Shown here in pieces: positions 6,872 to 14,817 of a stretch of DNA of 64,000 bases. This stretch comes from JBBIMP01 sp037444305 (GTDB lineage: Bacteria > Acidobacteriota > UBA6911). The notes under the pieces are model-generated. The model saw nothing but the letters and a program-made list of their open reading frames with translations, did no database searches and had not been told where the DNA came from. Position 1 is the stretch's first letter, and the number at the start of each line of letters is the position of its first letter. Made by a program: the position numbers and the translations under genes. The stretch covers positions 1-64,000 of the forward strand of contig JBBIMP010000015.1 of the NCBI GenBank assembly GCA_037444305.1. Direction: 5' to 3'.

Positions 6872-8362
6872 CTATCCCCCCAAAAGGAGCCGTACGGATT
6901 CCCCGGTGACTTGCTGAATCCAGTTCCAAACCAGGGCCAGGAAAGCAGTAGGAATGAGCATCGCCAGAACCAGCGTCTTGCTCGACCATGCGAGACCGAA
7001 GCGCGAAACATCCGCTCCTTCCTCTATCACCATGCTCTTTATCACCCTTGCATAGTAATAAACGGCGATCACGCTGTTCAGCGCCCCGATAACGGCAAAC
7101 CAGGCAAGATCACGATTGACCGCGGCGGCGAAAACAAACAATTTCCCGAAGAAACCGGCAAACGGAGGAATCCCCATGAGCGAGAGCATGAAGATTGTCA
7201 TGGCAATCGTCAGAAAGGGAGAGCGGGCGAAAAGCCCTCTGTAGTCATTGATATCGAAGCTGCCCGTTCGATTGTAGATCTCTATGACAACCAGGAACGC
7301 TCCCAGATTCATGAAGAGGTAGGTTACCAGATAAATCAGCATCGCCTGAATTCCCTCAGCGGTAAGCACCACTGCCCCCATCAGAATGTAACCGGCGTGG
7401 GCTATCGAGGAGTAGGCCAACATGCGCTTCATGTTGTCCTGCCGCAGTGCGGCAATATTGCCGAATGTCATCGTGACAATCGAAATGATCAACATGATCA
7501 GAGGCCAGTTGACCGAAGCCAGCGGGTTCCACACAGAGACGGCAGCGTCAGCACTTGACATGCTCGTGAAGAAAAACCTCACCAATACAGCAAATCCCGC
7601 CGCCTTGGGCGCCACGCTCAGGAAAGCCGTCACCGGCGTTGGAGCGCCTGTGTAGACATCCGGACACCAAAAGTGGAATGGCACCGCAGCAGTCTTGAAG
7701 CCGAACCCGGCAAAGATCAGAACCGACGTTACCAGAAGCAGGAGGGCATTCTCCCCACCCACTCCCTGTGCCAGAACCTCACGGACGGCAAACATCTTCG
7801 TGGTTCCCGTCAAGCCGAACAGCAGCGTAATGCCATAAAGCATCGCCCCGGTTGAGACCGCGCCAAACAGGATGTATTTGAGCGAGGCTTCGTTGGACTG
7901 CCGCTCAGTACTCAGATAGCCGACCATAACGTAGCTTCCCAGCGAGACCATCTCTAGGGCCAAGAACAGCATCAGCAGGTCGACGCTGGCGGCCAGCAGC
8001 ATCATCCCCAGGGTGACGCCGAGCAACAGGGAGTAAAACTCCCCGAGTGAGGACCTCGCGAGTTCACGCGCTCCCGGGGCTGCCAGCAGGATGAGGAAAG
8101 ACGTGGCGGCGATGAATCCCTTGAAGAATATCGCCATCTCGTCTAGGGCAATCATCTCGAAAAACAGGGTCCTGGCGGGACCGCCAAACTGCCGTACCGT
8201 AAGCGCCAGGGCCGTCAAAAGTCCCGCGCCGGCTATCGCAAAAGTAATGGCGTTCCGCCGTCCAGAAAATATCAGATCGGCTACGATGACCAGGAGTAGG
8301 GCCGCAGTAATTGCAAGTTCCGGCAAGAAATCCCGCAGGTCGGACAAAATCTGAGGATCCAT
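6872..8362 (-). CDS. nuoN: NADH-quinone oxidoreductase subunit N
   Basis: 496 residues, about 14 transmembrane helices, an antiporter-like proton-pumping subunit of complex I. The family segment LKYILFGAVSTGAMLYGITLLFG is present, and GYILMGAVV and GIPPFAGFFGKL mark the later helices. It is the last gene of the nuo run, three bases after nuoK. In most operons nuoL and nuoM lie between nuoK and nuoN; here they are absent, so N is the only antiporter-like subunit encoded locally. Confidence 0.95.
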   Translation of the reverse strand: MDPQILSDLRDFLPELAITAALLLVIVADLIFSGRRNAITFAIAGAGLLTALALTVRQFGGPARTLFFEMIALDEMAIFFKGFIAATSFLILLAAPGARELARSSLGEFYSLLLGVTLGMMLLAASVDLLMLFLALEMVSLGSYVMVGYLSTERQSNEASLKYILFGAVSTGAMLYGITLLFGLTGTTKMFAVREVLAQGVGGENALLLLVTSVLIFAGFGFKTAAVPFHFWCPDVYTGAPTPVTAFLSVAPKAAGFAVLVRFFFTSMSSADAAVSVWNPLASVNWPLIMLIISIVTMTFGNIAALRQDNMKRMLAYSSIAHAGYILMGAVVLTAEGIQAMLIYLVTYLFMNLGAFLVVIEIYNRTGSFDINDYRGLFARSPFLTIAMTIFMLSLMGIPPFAGFFGKLFVFAAAVNRDLAWFAVIGALNSVIAVYYYARVIKSMVIEEGADVSRFGLAWSSKTLVLAMLIPTAFLALVWNWIQQVTGESVRLLLGG

Positions 8363-8365
8363 GAT

Positions 8366-8671
8366 TTAACCCTTGAGCGTGTCGGCCTGGTCCAGGTCCA
8401 CGGACTTGACGAGCCGATACATCGAAAGAACGATCGCGAGCGCCACAGCAGCTTCGGCGGCTGCCACGACAATGATGAAGATGGCGAAAACCTGGCCATC
8501 GAGGCTGGCCGACGAGTATTTGGAAAAGGCCACGAGGTTTACATTGGCCGAATTCAAAATCAACTCGATGCCCATGAGAACGTTGACGGCGTTTTTCCTC
8601 GTCAAGACCGCCATAATCCCCAGCGCGAACAGCGCCGCGCTGATCACCAGATAGTGCGTGAGTCCGATCAT
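8366..8671 (-). CDS. nuoK: NADH-quinone oxidoreductase subunit K
   Basis: 101 residues with three transmembrane helices. The start was placed at ATG 8671 (MIGLTHYLVIS), since the longer open frame would overlap nuoJ and adds no homologous sequence. MGIELILNSANVNLVAF carries the conserved membrane glutamate, and AAAEAAVALAIVL the second one, needed for proton transfer. The start overlaps the nuoJ stop by four bases (ATGA), indicating coupled translation. Confidence 0.95.
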   Translation of the reverse strand: MIGLTHYLVISAALFALGIMAVLTRKNAVNVLMGIELILNSANVNLVAFSKYSSASLDGQVFAIFIIVVAAAEAAVALAIVLSMYRLVKSVDLDQADTLKG

Positions 8672-9174
8672 TGTGTTTTCCTTCTGACAATCATGGCGGC
8701 GCCGATCAGGGCAATCAGCAAGAATATCGAGGCCACCTCGAATGGCAAAATGTAGTGCGTCATGAACATTTCCCCGATCGCGGCCGTAGTGGGTTCGGGG
8801 GCACGCATCGCACCGGCCGGCCAATTCGTCCGCAGAATCACCGTCACAAGGGTAGAAAACACCGCCAGCGCCACCAGCAGGCCGGGCACGAATTGAAAAG
8901 TGGAAGCCCGCAGCTTCAAATCATAGAGCTTGTGCGTGAGCATCACGCCGAACAGCAGCAACACGAGAATACCACCGACATAGATCACCATCTGGGTGGC
9001 GGCCAGAAAGTCGGCATCAAGAAATACATACAGGGCGGCCACACCGATGAGCGTGAACAAAAGTGAAAACGCCGAGTAAATAAGGCTCCGAGCAAAAACA
9101 ACCACTGCCGCGGACACCACGGTCAGGGCAGCGAAAAAATAGAACGCGACCAGCATGGGGATGTTGTTGTCCAT
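8668..9174 (-). CDS. nuoJ: NADH-quinone oxidoreductase subunit J
   Basis: 168 residues, five transmembrane helices. The conserved ATQMVIYVGGILVLLLFGVML segment contains the pi-bulge helix characteristic of NuoJ, which links quinone chemistry to proton channels. It lies 12 bases after nuoI and overlaps nuoK by four bases. Confidence 0.95.
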   Translation of the reverse strand: MDNNIPMLVAFYFFAALTVVSAAVVVFARSLIYSAFSLLFTLIGVAALYVFLDADFLAATQMVIYVGGILVLLLFGVMLTHKLYDLKLRASTFQFVPGLLVALAVFSTLVTVILRTNWPAGAMRAPEPTTAAIGEMFMTHYILPFEVASIFLLIALIGAAMIVRRKTQ

Positions 9175-9186
9175 AGTTCAGCCTGC

Positions 9187-9669
9187 TCAGGCAGAGGGCT
9201 CTTCCTTGGCCTTCCGGCCCTCCAAGGGCTCCTCCACGGCAAAGTGATATACGTGGTCTTTCTTGTCATATACCGAGTATTCGTATTCCGTTGTCATAAC
9301 CAGACAATGCGTGGGGCATGGAAACGTGCAGAGAGCGCAATAACAGCACAGCGTCATGTCGATATCGAAAACATAGGTCCGCAGCTTTATGGCGGTGCCA
9401 TCGGAAGCGAACACCGGGACCTCGTCTTTTCCACGCTTTTCCGTCTGGATCTCGATGCAGTCGGTGGGGCAAACGCGCGCGCACTGCCCGCATCCTATGC
9501 AGTCCTCAATCTTGTTGAAAAGTCGCATCCGCGACCGATCGGGCAGGTTCCATTTGACCGTCGGGTATTGGAGCGTAACCGCAGGCTTGAAGAGCCGCTT
9601 CCACGTGACGGCCATGGCCTGCAAAGTGGTGGTGATTCCCAAACCGATTTCCTTGAAATACTTCAGCAT
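9187..9669 (-). CDS. nuoI: NADH-quinone oxidoreductase subunit I
   Basis: 160 residues, starting at ATG 9669 (MLKYFKEIGLG); the longer open frame runs back into nuoH. Two ferredoxin-type cluster motifs are present: CIGCGQCARVCP and CCYCALCTFPCP, binding the two 4Fe-4S clusters (N6a and N6b) that carry electrons to NuoB. The amphipathic N-terminus anchors it to the membrane arm. The C-terminal tail is charged. It follows nuoH, as in the canonical order, although nuoG is missing. Confidence 0.94.
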   Translation of the reverse strand: MLKYFKEIGLGITTTLQAMAVTWKRLFKPAVTLQYPTVKWNLPDRSRMRLFNKIEDCIGCGQCARVCPTDCIEIQTEKRGKDEVPVFASDGTAIKLRTYVFDIDMTLCCYCALCTFPCPTHCLVMTTEYEYSVYDKKDHVYHFAVEEPLEGRKAKEEPSA

Positions 9670-9686
9670 GCCTACCTCACCGATCC

Positions 9687-10748
9687 TCAGTTCCAAAACA
9701 CCGCCAGGTACCCTACTCCCAGAACAAGGCAGAGAGATGCGGGCAGCATCACCTTCCAGCATACGTGCATTAGCTGGTCCACACGCAGGCGGGGTAGCGA
9801 CCAGCGCAACCACATCTGGACGAATATCAGCAGCAGAGCTTTCAAGGCGAAGACGACCGGCCCGGGCACCATCGGCCCACCCAGCCACGCGCCTGGCAAG
9901 GGCGAAGTCCATCCTCCCAGGAACAGGGTCGAGGCAATAGCAGCCACCACGAACATGTTGGCATACTCTGCAAGGAAGAAGAACGCAAAGCGCATTCCGG
10001 AATACTCTATGTGATAGCCTGCCACCAGCTCCGACTCGGCCTCCGGCATGTCAAAAGGCGTACGGTTTACCTCGGCCAGAGAGCAGATGAAATATACGAA
10101 AAATGCCAAAAACGTAAAGGGGTTGCGGAATAGGAACCAGTTGTGAATGCCCCCTTCCTGGGCCGTGACGATATCCACCATGGAGAGGCTGCCCACGGGG
10201 ATGATCACCGTCATTATGGATATGGCCGCGGGAATCTCATAACTGACGATCTGCGCTGCGCCCCTCATGCCGCCATACAGCGCGTATTTGTTGTTGGAGG
10301 CCCAGCCGGCCATGATTATGCCCACAACCGCCAGTCCGGTAACGGCAACTATGTAAAGTATGCCGATGTTAAGGTCCGAAACGATGGAACTGGCCCCGAA
10401 TGGCAGCACCACGAAAGACGCAAACGCCGCCACAAACACGATGACCGGGGCCATCTTGAACAGCAGCTTGTCGGCCTCGGCGGGGATGATGTCCTCCTTC
10501 AACAACAACTTGAGCGAATCGGCGATGGACTGCGCCCACCCGTGCCACCCGCCCACATACATCGGACCCAGCCGATCCTGCATGTGCGCCGATACCTTCC
10601 TCTCCAAATAGACGAGGAACATCGCCAGCAGGGCGATGAAGCCGAGGACGATGACGCTGCTCGCCAGCATGACGACGAGGTTCTGGAACAGGCCAGAAAA
10701 CTGGTCATAATAGGGAATTATGCTCAAGAAATCTGCGATGGATTGCAT
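9687..10748 (-). CDS. nuoH: NADH-quinone oxidoreductase subunit H
   Basis: 353 residues, eight transmembrane helices; the subunit that forms the quinone-binding cavity at the junction of the membrane and peripheral arms. Family signatures include LERKVSAHMQDRLGPMYVG near the N-terminus and EVNRTPFDMPEAESELVAGYHIEYSGMRFA, a loop rich in conserved acidic residues. nuoD is 41 bases upstream. Confidence 0.96.
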   Translation of the reverse strand: MQSIADFLSIIPYYDQFSGLFQNLVVMLASSVIVLGFIALLAMFLVYLERKVSAHMQDRLGPMYVGGWHGWAQSIADSLKLLLKEDIIPAEADKLLFKMAPVIVFVAAFASFVVLPFGASSIVSDLNIGILYIVAVTGLAVVGIIMAGWASNNKYALYGGMRGAAQIVSYEIPAAISIMTVIIPVGSLSMVDIVTAQEGGIHNWFLFRNPFTFLAFFVYFICSLAEVNRTPFDMPEAESELVAGYHIEYSGMRFAFFFLAEYANMFVVAAIASTLFLGGWTSPLPGAWLGGPMVPGPVVFALKALLLIFVQMWLRWSLPRLRVDQLMHVCWKVMLPASLCLVLGVGYLAVFWN

Positions 10749-10789
10749 AAACCTTCATCCTCTCAGGTATTTGGAAGCCTGCCGCTGCT

Positions 10790-11911
10790 TTACCTGTCAA
10801 TCTCCCCAAGTACGATGTCAAGGCTGCCCACAATCGCCACAATGTCCGCGATCATCGCCCCGCGGCTGATCTCCCTGAACGCGCTCATGGCCGTAAAACA
10901 TGGCGATTTGACCTTTACACGGTATGGTTTCGTGCCTCCATCGCTTACGATGTAATACCCCATTTCGCCCCGCGGGCATTCCGTCCGCATATAGACTTCA
11001 CCTGCGGCTGGTTTTACCCGCTTTGGAACCGCCTCCTGAACGTCGCCGGGCGGCAGCTTGGCCACCGCCTGCCGGATTATCTTGCAGCTTTCCAAAACTT
11101 CCCGGATGCGCACGATGTAGCGGTCGAAACAAGAGCCCACAGGCCCGAACTCTCCCCGGCCGACCGGAACATCGAAGTCGTACTCTTCGTAGCCGAGGTA
11201 CGGCTCATCCTTTCGGACATCGAAGGCCACTCCGCTCCCCCGCAGATTGGGCCCGGTTACGCCGTAGCTGATCGCCGCCTCGGGCGAGAGGATACCCACG
11301 TTCGCGGTACGTTTCACAAATATGTAGTTGTAGGAGAGAAGCCTGTTGAGGTCCGCCACCAGGGGTTCGAAATAGTCTACAAAGTCGATGACTTTTTTTT
11401 CGAATCCCGGCAGCACATCGAACATCAGTCCGCCAATCCAATTGTAATTGTAAAGGAGACGCGCGCCGCAGGTCTCCTCGAACAAATCCAGGATTCGCTC
11501 CCGGTCCCGGAAGCAATGCAGGAACGGCGTGAAAGATCCCATATCCAGGCCATAGGTGCCGGCAGCCAGCAGGTGGCTGGCAATCCGATTGAGCTCCGCC
11601 ATTATCACCCTTAGACGGCGCACTCGCTCGTTCACCTCGATGCCCATCAGTTTTTCGACCGCGAGGACATAGCCCAGCTCATTGTTCATGGCAGCGACGT
11701 AGTCCATTCGGTCGGCAAAGGGGACCACGCCCGGATAGTCTACGTTTTCAGCATGCTTCTCGAAGCACCTGTGCAGGTAGCCGATATGCGGTATGGCCTC
11801 ATGCACGACCTCGCCATCGGTCTTCAATTCCAGGCGCAAAACCCCGTGCGTTGATGGATGTTGCGGGCCCATCTGCAGGGTCATCATTTCGCCGCTGTAA
11901 TCCACTTCCAT
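10790..11911 (-). CDS. nuoD: NADH-quinone oxidoreductase subunit D
   Basis: 373 residues, the 49-kDa subunit that shares the quinone site with NuoB. MGPQHPSTHGVLRLEL near the N-terminus contains the conserved quinone-site histidines. The chain is unfused to NuoC. An AGGAGG site lies six bases before the ATG. Length is slightly below the 400 or so usual for the family because the N-terminal extension is short. Confidence 0.96.
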   Translation of the reverse strand: MEVDYSGEMMTLQMGPQHPSTHGVLRLELKTDGEVVHEAIPHIGYLHRCFEKHAENVDYPGVVPFADRMDYVAAMNNELGYVLAVEKLMGIEVNERVRRLRVIMAELNRIASHLLAAGTYGLDMGSFTPFLHCFRDRERILDLFEETCGARLLYNYNWIGGLMFDVLPGFEKKVIDFVDYFEPLVADLNRLLSYNYIFVKRTANVGILSPEAAISYGVTGPNLRGSGVAFDVRKDEPYLGYEEYDFDVPVGRGEFGPVGSCFDRYIVRIREVLESCKIIRQAVAKLPPGDVQEAVPKRVKPAAGEVYMRTECPRGEMGYYIVSDGGTKPYRVKVKSPCFTAMSAFREISRGAMIADIVAIVGSLDIVLGEIDR

Positions 11912-11920
11912 CGACTCCTC

Positions 11921-12388
11921 CTAAACAGGCATTCCCAGATACTCCTTGGGTGCCTTGTAATCGCGCCGCAAGGGGTATCCTTCCCAATCGTCCGGGCACA
12001 AGATCCGCCGCAGGTTGGGGTGGCCTTCGAATGCAACGCCGAACATGTCGTAGGTTTCGCGCTCGTGCCAGTCGGCCACCTTCCAGACCGACTCCACCGA
12101 TTGCAGCCTGGGGTCCTCGCGCGAAAGGCGGCATTTGAGGATATGCCGGTGCCGGTGCTTCATTGAATACAGAACATAGACGACCTCAATGCGATCCTTG
12201 TAGTCCACGCCTCCTAGCAGCTCGAGGTGGTCCATGCTCAGACGCTCGTCGGACCGGAAAAAACCGCACACCTCCCGAATGGCCGTCGGCTCTATGACGC
12301 TCCACGTACTCGCGCCGTCAAGCCTGGTTTCCAAAACCTTCTCCCCAAATTTCTCCCCCAAAAGGGCTGTGATCTCTTCAGATTTCAT
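11921..12388 (-). CDS. nuoC: NADH-quinone oxidoreductase subunit C
   Basis: 155 residues, the 30-kDa peripheral-arm subunit. The signature is visible: SVWKVADWHERETYDMFGVAFEGHPNLRRILCPDDWEGYPLRRDY (residues about 100-145). It docks on NuoB and NuoD in the hydrogenase-like module. Its start overlaps the end of nuoB by 11 bases and nuoD follows after nine bases. Confidence 0.95.
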   Translation of the reverse strand: MKSEEITALLGEKFGEKVLETRLDGASTWSVIEPTAIREVCGFFRSDERLSMDHLELLGGVDYKDRIEVVYVLYSMKHRHRHILKCRLSREDPRLQSVESVWKVADWHERETYDMFGVAFEGHPNLRRILCPDDWEGYPLRRDYKAPKEYLGMPV

Positions 12389-12890
12389 GCAACACCCGAT
12401 TTTTGGTCCCTTTCGCGATCGTTTCCCGCCGGATCTTCTTCTGGAGCTGGATGATGCCCTCGAGCAAGGCTTCCGGCCTGGGCGGGCAACCGGGAACGTA
12501 AACGTCGACCGGGATGATCTCGTCTACGCCCTTCAACACGTGGTACCCGTGCTGCCAGTAAGGTCCGCCATTGTTGGCGCAGCTTCCCATGGAGATGACG
12601 TATCGCGGTTCTGCCATCTGCTCGTAGAGTCGCTTGATGCGCGTGGCCATCTTGAGTGTGACGGTCCCGGCAACAATCATGACGTCCGACTGCCTTGGCG
12701 TCGCGCGGTAGACTCCCGCGCCAAACCGGTCCAGATCGTAGCGCGCGGCTCCGGCAGCCATCATCTCGATGGCGCAGCATGCCAACCCGAACGTAAGCGG
12801 CCACGGGGACGAGGAGCGCGCCCAGTTAAAAAGCCAATCGAGCGATGTGGTTAGTACGTTCTCTTCAAACCTGCCTTCGAGTACTCCCAT
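12378..12890 (-). CDS. nuoB: NADH-quinone oxidoreductase subunit B
   Basis: 170 residues; carries the terminal 4Fe-4S cluster N2 that reduces quinone. The cysteine ligands are seen in GLACCAIEMM, GSCANNGGPY and VPGCPPRPE. It sits two bases after nuoA and overlaps nuoC. The N-terminal 30 residues are variable, as in the family. Confidence 0.96.
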   Translation of the reverse strand: MGVLEGRFEENVLTTSLDWLFNWARSSSPWPLTFGLACCAIEMMAAGAARYDLDRFGAGVYRATPRQSDVMIVAGTVTLKMATRIKRLYEQMAEPRYVISMGSCANNGGPYWQHGYHVLKGVDEIIPVDVYVPGCPPRPEALLEGIIQLQKKIRRETIAKGTKNRVLHEI

Positions 12891-12892
12891 GC

Positions 12893-13309
12893 CTACTTAA
12901 CCTCCCCCGCCTGCTGCTCCCCGGCAGGTGCCTGAGGGACATCCCCGGGTTTGATCCACGCGAGGTCCCCTTTCTTCCAGACATAGGCCAGACCGACCAT
13001 CAAGATGCCCACAAAGATCAGGCCCTCGACAAAGGCAAACGCCCCCAACCGCTTGAATACTACCGCCCACGGGAGCAGGAAGATGACCTCGACTTCGAAG
13101 ATTATGAAAATCAACGCGATAACGTAGAAACGGATGTTGAACTGAATCCAGGCGGAGCCTTCCGGAACCTCCCCGCACTCGTAGGGCATGTATTTTTCAG
13201 CGGAGTACTTCCCCGAAGGGCGCAGCATCTTGGACAGCAAAAGCGTGACAAATATGAAAGCTACCCCAACAAGCACGAATACGAGAACACTCGCAAAAGA
13301 GCCGGCCAT
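12893..13309 (-). CDS. nuoA: NADH-quinone oxidoreductase subunit A
   Basis: 138 residues, three transmembrane helices. The start at ATG 13309 (MAGSFASVLVF) follows a GGAGAG site; an alternative start seven codons upstream lacks one. YECGEVPEGSAWIQFNIRFYVIALIFIIFEVEVIFLLPWA is the family hallmark, with the conserved Glu-rich second helix. The C-terminal tail is rich in Ala, Gly and Gln. It is the first gene of the nuoABCDHIJKN run. Confidence 0.95.
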   Translation of the reverse strand: MAGSFASVLVFVLVGVAFIFVTLLLSKMLRPSGKYSAEKYMPYECGEVPEGSAWIQFNIRFYVIALIFIIFEVEVIFLLPWAVVFKRLGAFAFVEGLIFVGILMVGLAYVWKKGDLAWIKPGDVPQAPAGEQQAGEVK

Positions 13310-13684
13310 TATCTCTCCTCTGCCGGGCAAACCTCTCCTTCCACGCCGCTGCCCTGCCCGGCGACCGTGTTACCTTACCTATCAGAACCTGTTTTTGCAA
13401 AACAAATTTTTCAATTTGGCGCCCGTTTGAGAGCAGTCCTAACCCGTGCAGTCTAAGCAATATCCTGAAGCGGATACGCGCCCGCCATCGATGCGGAACT
13501 GTTGATTTGTGGATTGAGCTTCCCGTACTATGGCGACCTGAAGAGACTGCAGGCCAATCCTATCTCGGAGTGAATCGATGACCGGCGCCGATACTGAGGT
13601 CCTGGTCCTCCGGGCATGTGGAGTTGCCACGGTCAAAAGGCTATTCCGGCGGATGCCTCGCAGAAATCATGAGAGGGAGTGGAG
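13310..13684. other. Divergent intergenic region between nuoA and the dehydrogenase gene
   Basis: 375 bases with no convincing gene. A strongly AT-rich patch at about 13388-13425 (runs of T and A in a GC-rich setting) is the best place for the nuo promoter; on the minus strand it offers TTGCAA with a weak TAAGGT 17 bases downstream. Nothing clear is seen for the plus-strand gene. Confidence 0.3.
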
Positions 13685-14716
13685 ATGAAAGCCGTACGGT
13701 TTCACGAACATGGCGGCACCGACCGCCTCATCGTTGAAGAAGTTCCCATGCCTGTTGCGGGACCCGCTGAGGTCGTGGTCCGGGTCAAAGCCTGCGCGCT
13801 GAACCACCTGGACATCTGGGAGCGCAAAGGGATCAGCGGTGTGTCGTTTCCCCTCCCTCATATTTCCGGAAGCGATGTCTCAGGTCTCATCGAAAGCACG
13901 GGTCACGGCGTCACCCACCTGAATCCTGGCGACCGCACCGTTATCAATCCCGGTCTGAGCTGCATGCTGTGCCCCGAGTGCTTTAGCGGTCGCGACAATT
14001 ACTGCCGGAAGTACTCCGTGCTGGGTTATTTCACCGACGGCGGGTACGCCCAGTTTGTGAAGGTGCCCGCCGTGAACGCCCTGCCATATCCGAAAGACCT
14101 GGCTTTCGCCGAGGCCGCCGCAATACCCCTGGTCTTCATGACGGCATGGCATATGCTGATTACACGCTGTCGCCTGCAACCGGGTGAAGACGTCCTGATC
14201 CTTGGCGCCGGCAGTGGTGTTGGCAGTGCCGCGATCCAGATCGCCAAATATTTCCACGCCCGCGTCCTCACCACGGCCGGAAGTGAGGAAAAGCTCGAGC
14301 GGGCGCTGGATTTGGGCGCCGATTACGTCATCGATCACAGCAGACAAAGTATCAGCTCAGAGGTGAAACGGATAACGGGTAAACGCGGAGTCGATATCGT
14401 CTTCGAGCACGTTGGTTCGGCCACCTGGGAGGACAGCATCGCATCGCTGGCGCATCACGGTCGTCTTGTAACCTGCGGAGCAACAACGGGTTATGCGGTC
14501 CAGCTCAATCTCAGGCAGCTTTTTGCCAAGGAGCTTTCCCTTCACGGCTCCTACATGGGCTCAAAAGCCGAGTTGCTGCGGGCACTCCAGCTGGTGGAGG
14601 CCGGCCATTTGCGCCCGGTGGTGGCCAGAACATTTCCCTTGGAAGAGGCGGCCGCGGCTCAATCGTTGATGGAGAACCGGGAGCAGTTCGGCAAAATCGT
14701 CTTGCTTAACGATTAG
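13685..14716 (+). CDS. Zinc-type medium-chain dehydrogenase/quinone oxidoreductase
   Basis: 343 residues starting at ATG 13685, five bases after GGGAG; an in-frame GTG two codons earlier is less likely. The N-terminal GroES-like domain keeps four structural-zinc cysteines (CMLCPECFSGRDNYC). The usual GHE catalytic-zinc motif reads GSDVSG, so the catalytic zinc is probably absent, as in quinone oxidoreductase and acryloyl-CoA reductase branches. A Rossmann domain has GAGSGVGSAAIQ near residue 175. It would reduce an enone or quinone with NAD(P)H. The membrane Fe-S protein follows about 100 bases downstream on the same strand, so a shared role in lipid or acyl-CoA oxidation is possible but unproven. 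Confidence 0.85.
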   Translation: MKAVRFHEHGGTDRLIVEEVPMPVAGPAEVVVRVKACALNHLDIWERKGISGVSFPLPHISGSDVSGLIESTGHGVTHLNPGDRTVINPGLSCMLCPECFSGRDNYCRKYSVLGYFTDGGYAQFVKVPAVNALPYPKDLAFAEAAAIPLVFMTAWHMLITRCRLQPGEDVLILGAGSGVGSAAIQIAKYFHARVLTTAGSEEKLERALDLGADYVIDHSRQSISSEVKRITGKRGVDIVFEHVGSATWEDSIASLAHHGRLVTCGATTGYAVQLNLRQLFAKELSLHGSYMGSKAELLRALQLVEAGHLRPVVARTFPLEEAAAAQSLMENREQFGKIVLLND

Positions 14717-14817
14717 CAGTGCGCGTGGCACGCGCGATCCTGAGTCTGCAGAGGCGAAACCGTAGGAATCACGCAAACTTACGGCATTTCGTATCCAGGA
14801 GGTCACACCATAACACC

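Noticed and set aside
14809..14812. ATA as an alternative start of the Fe-S oxidoreductase, better spaced from GGAGG
   Set aside because: It is out of frame with the protein; the ATG at 14818 is the first in-frame start with good sequence after it.
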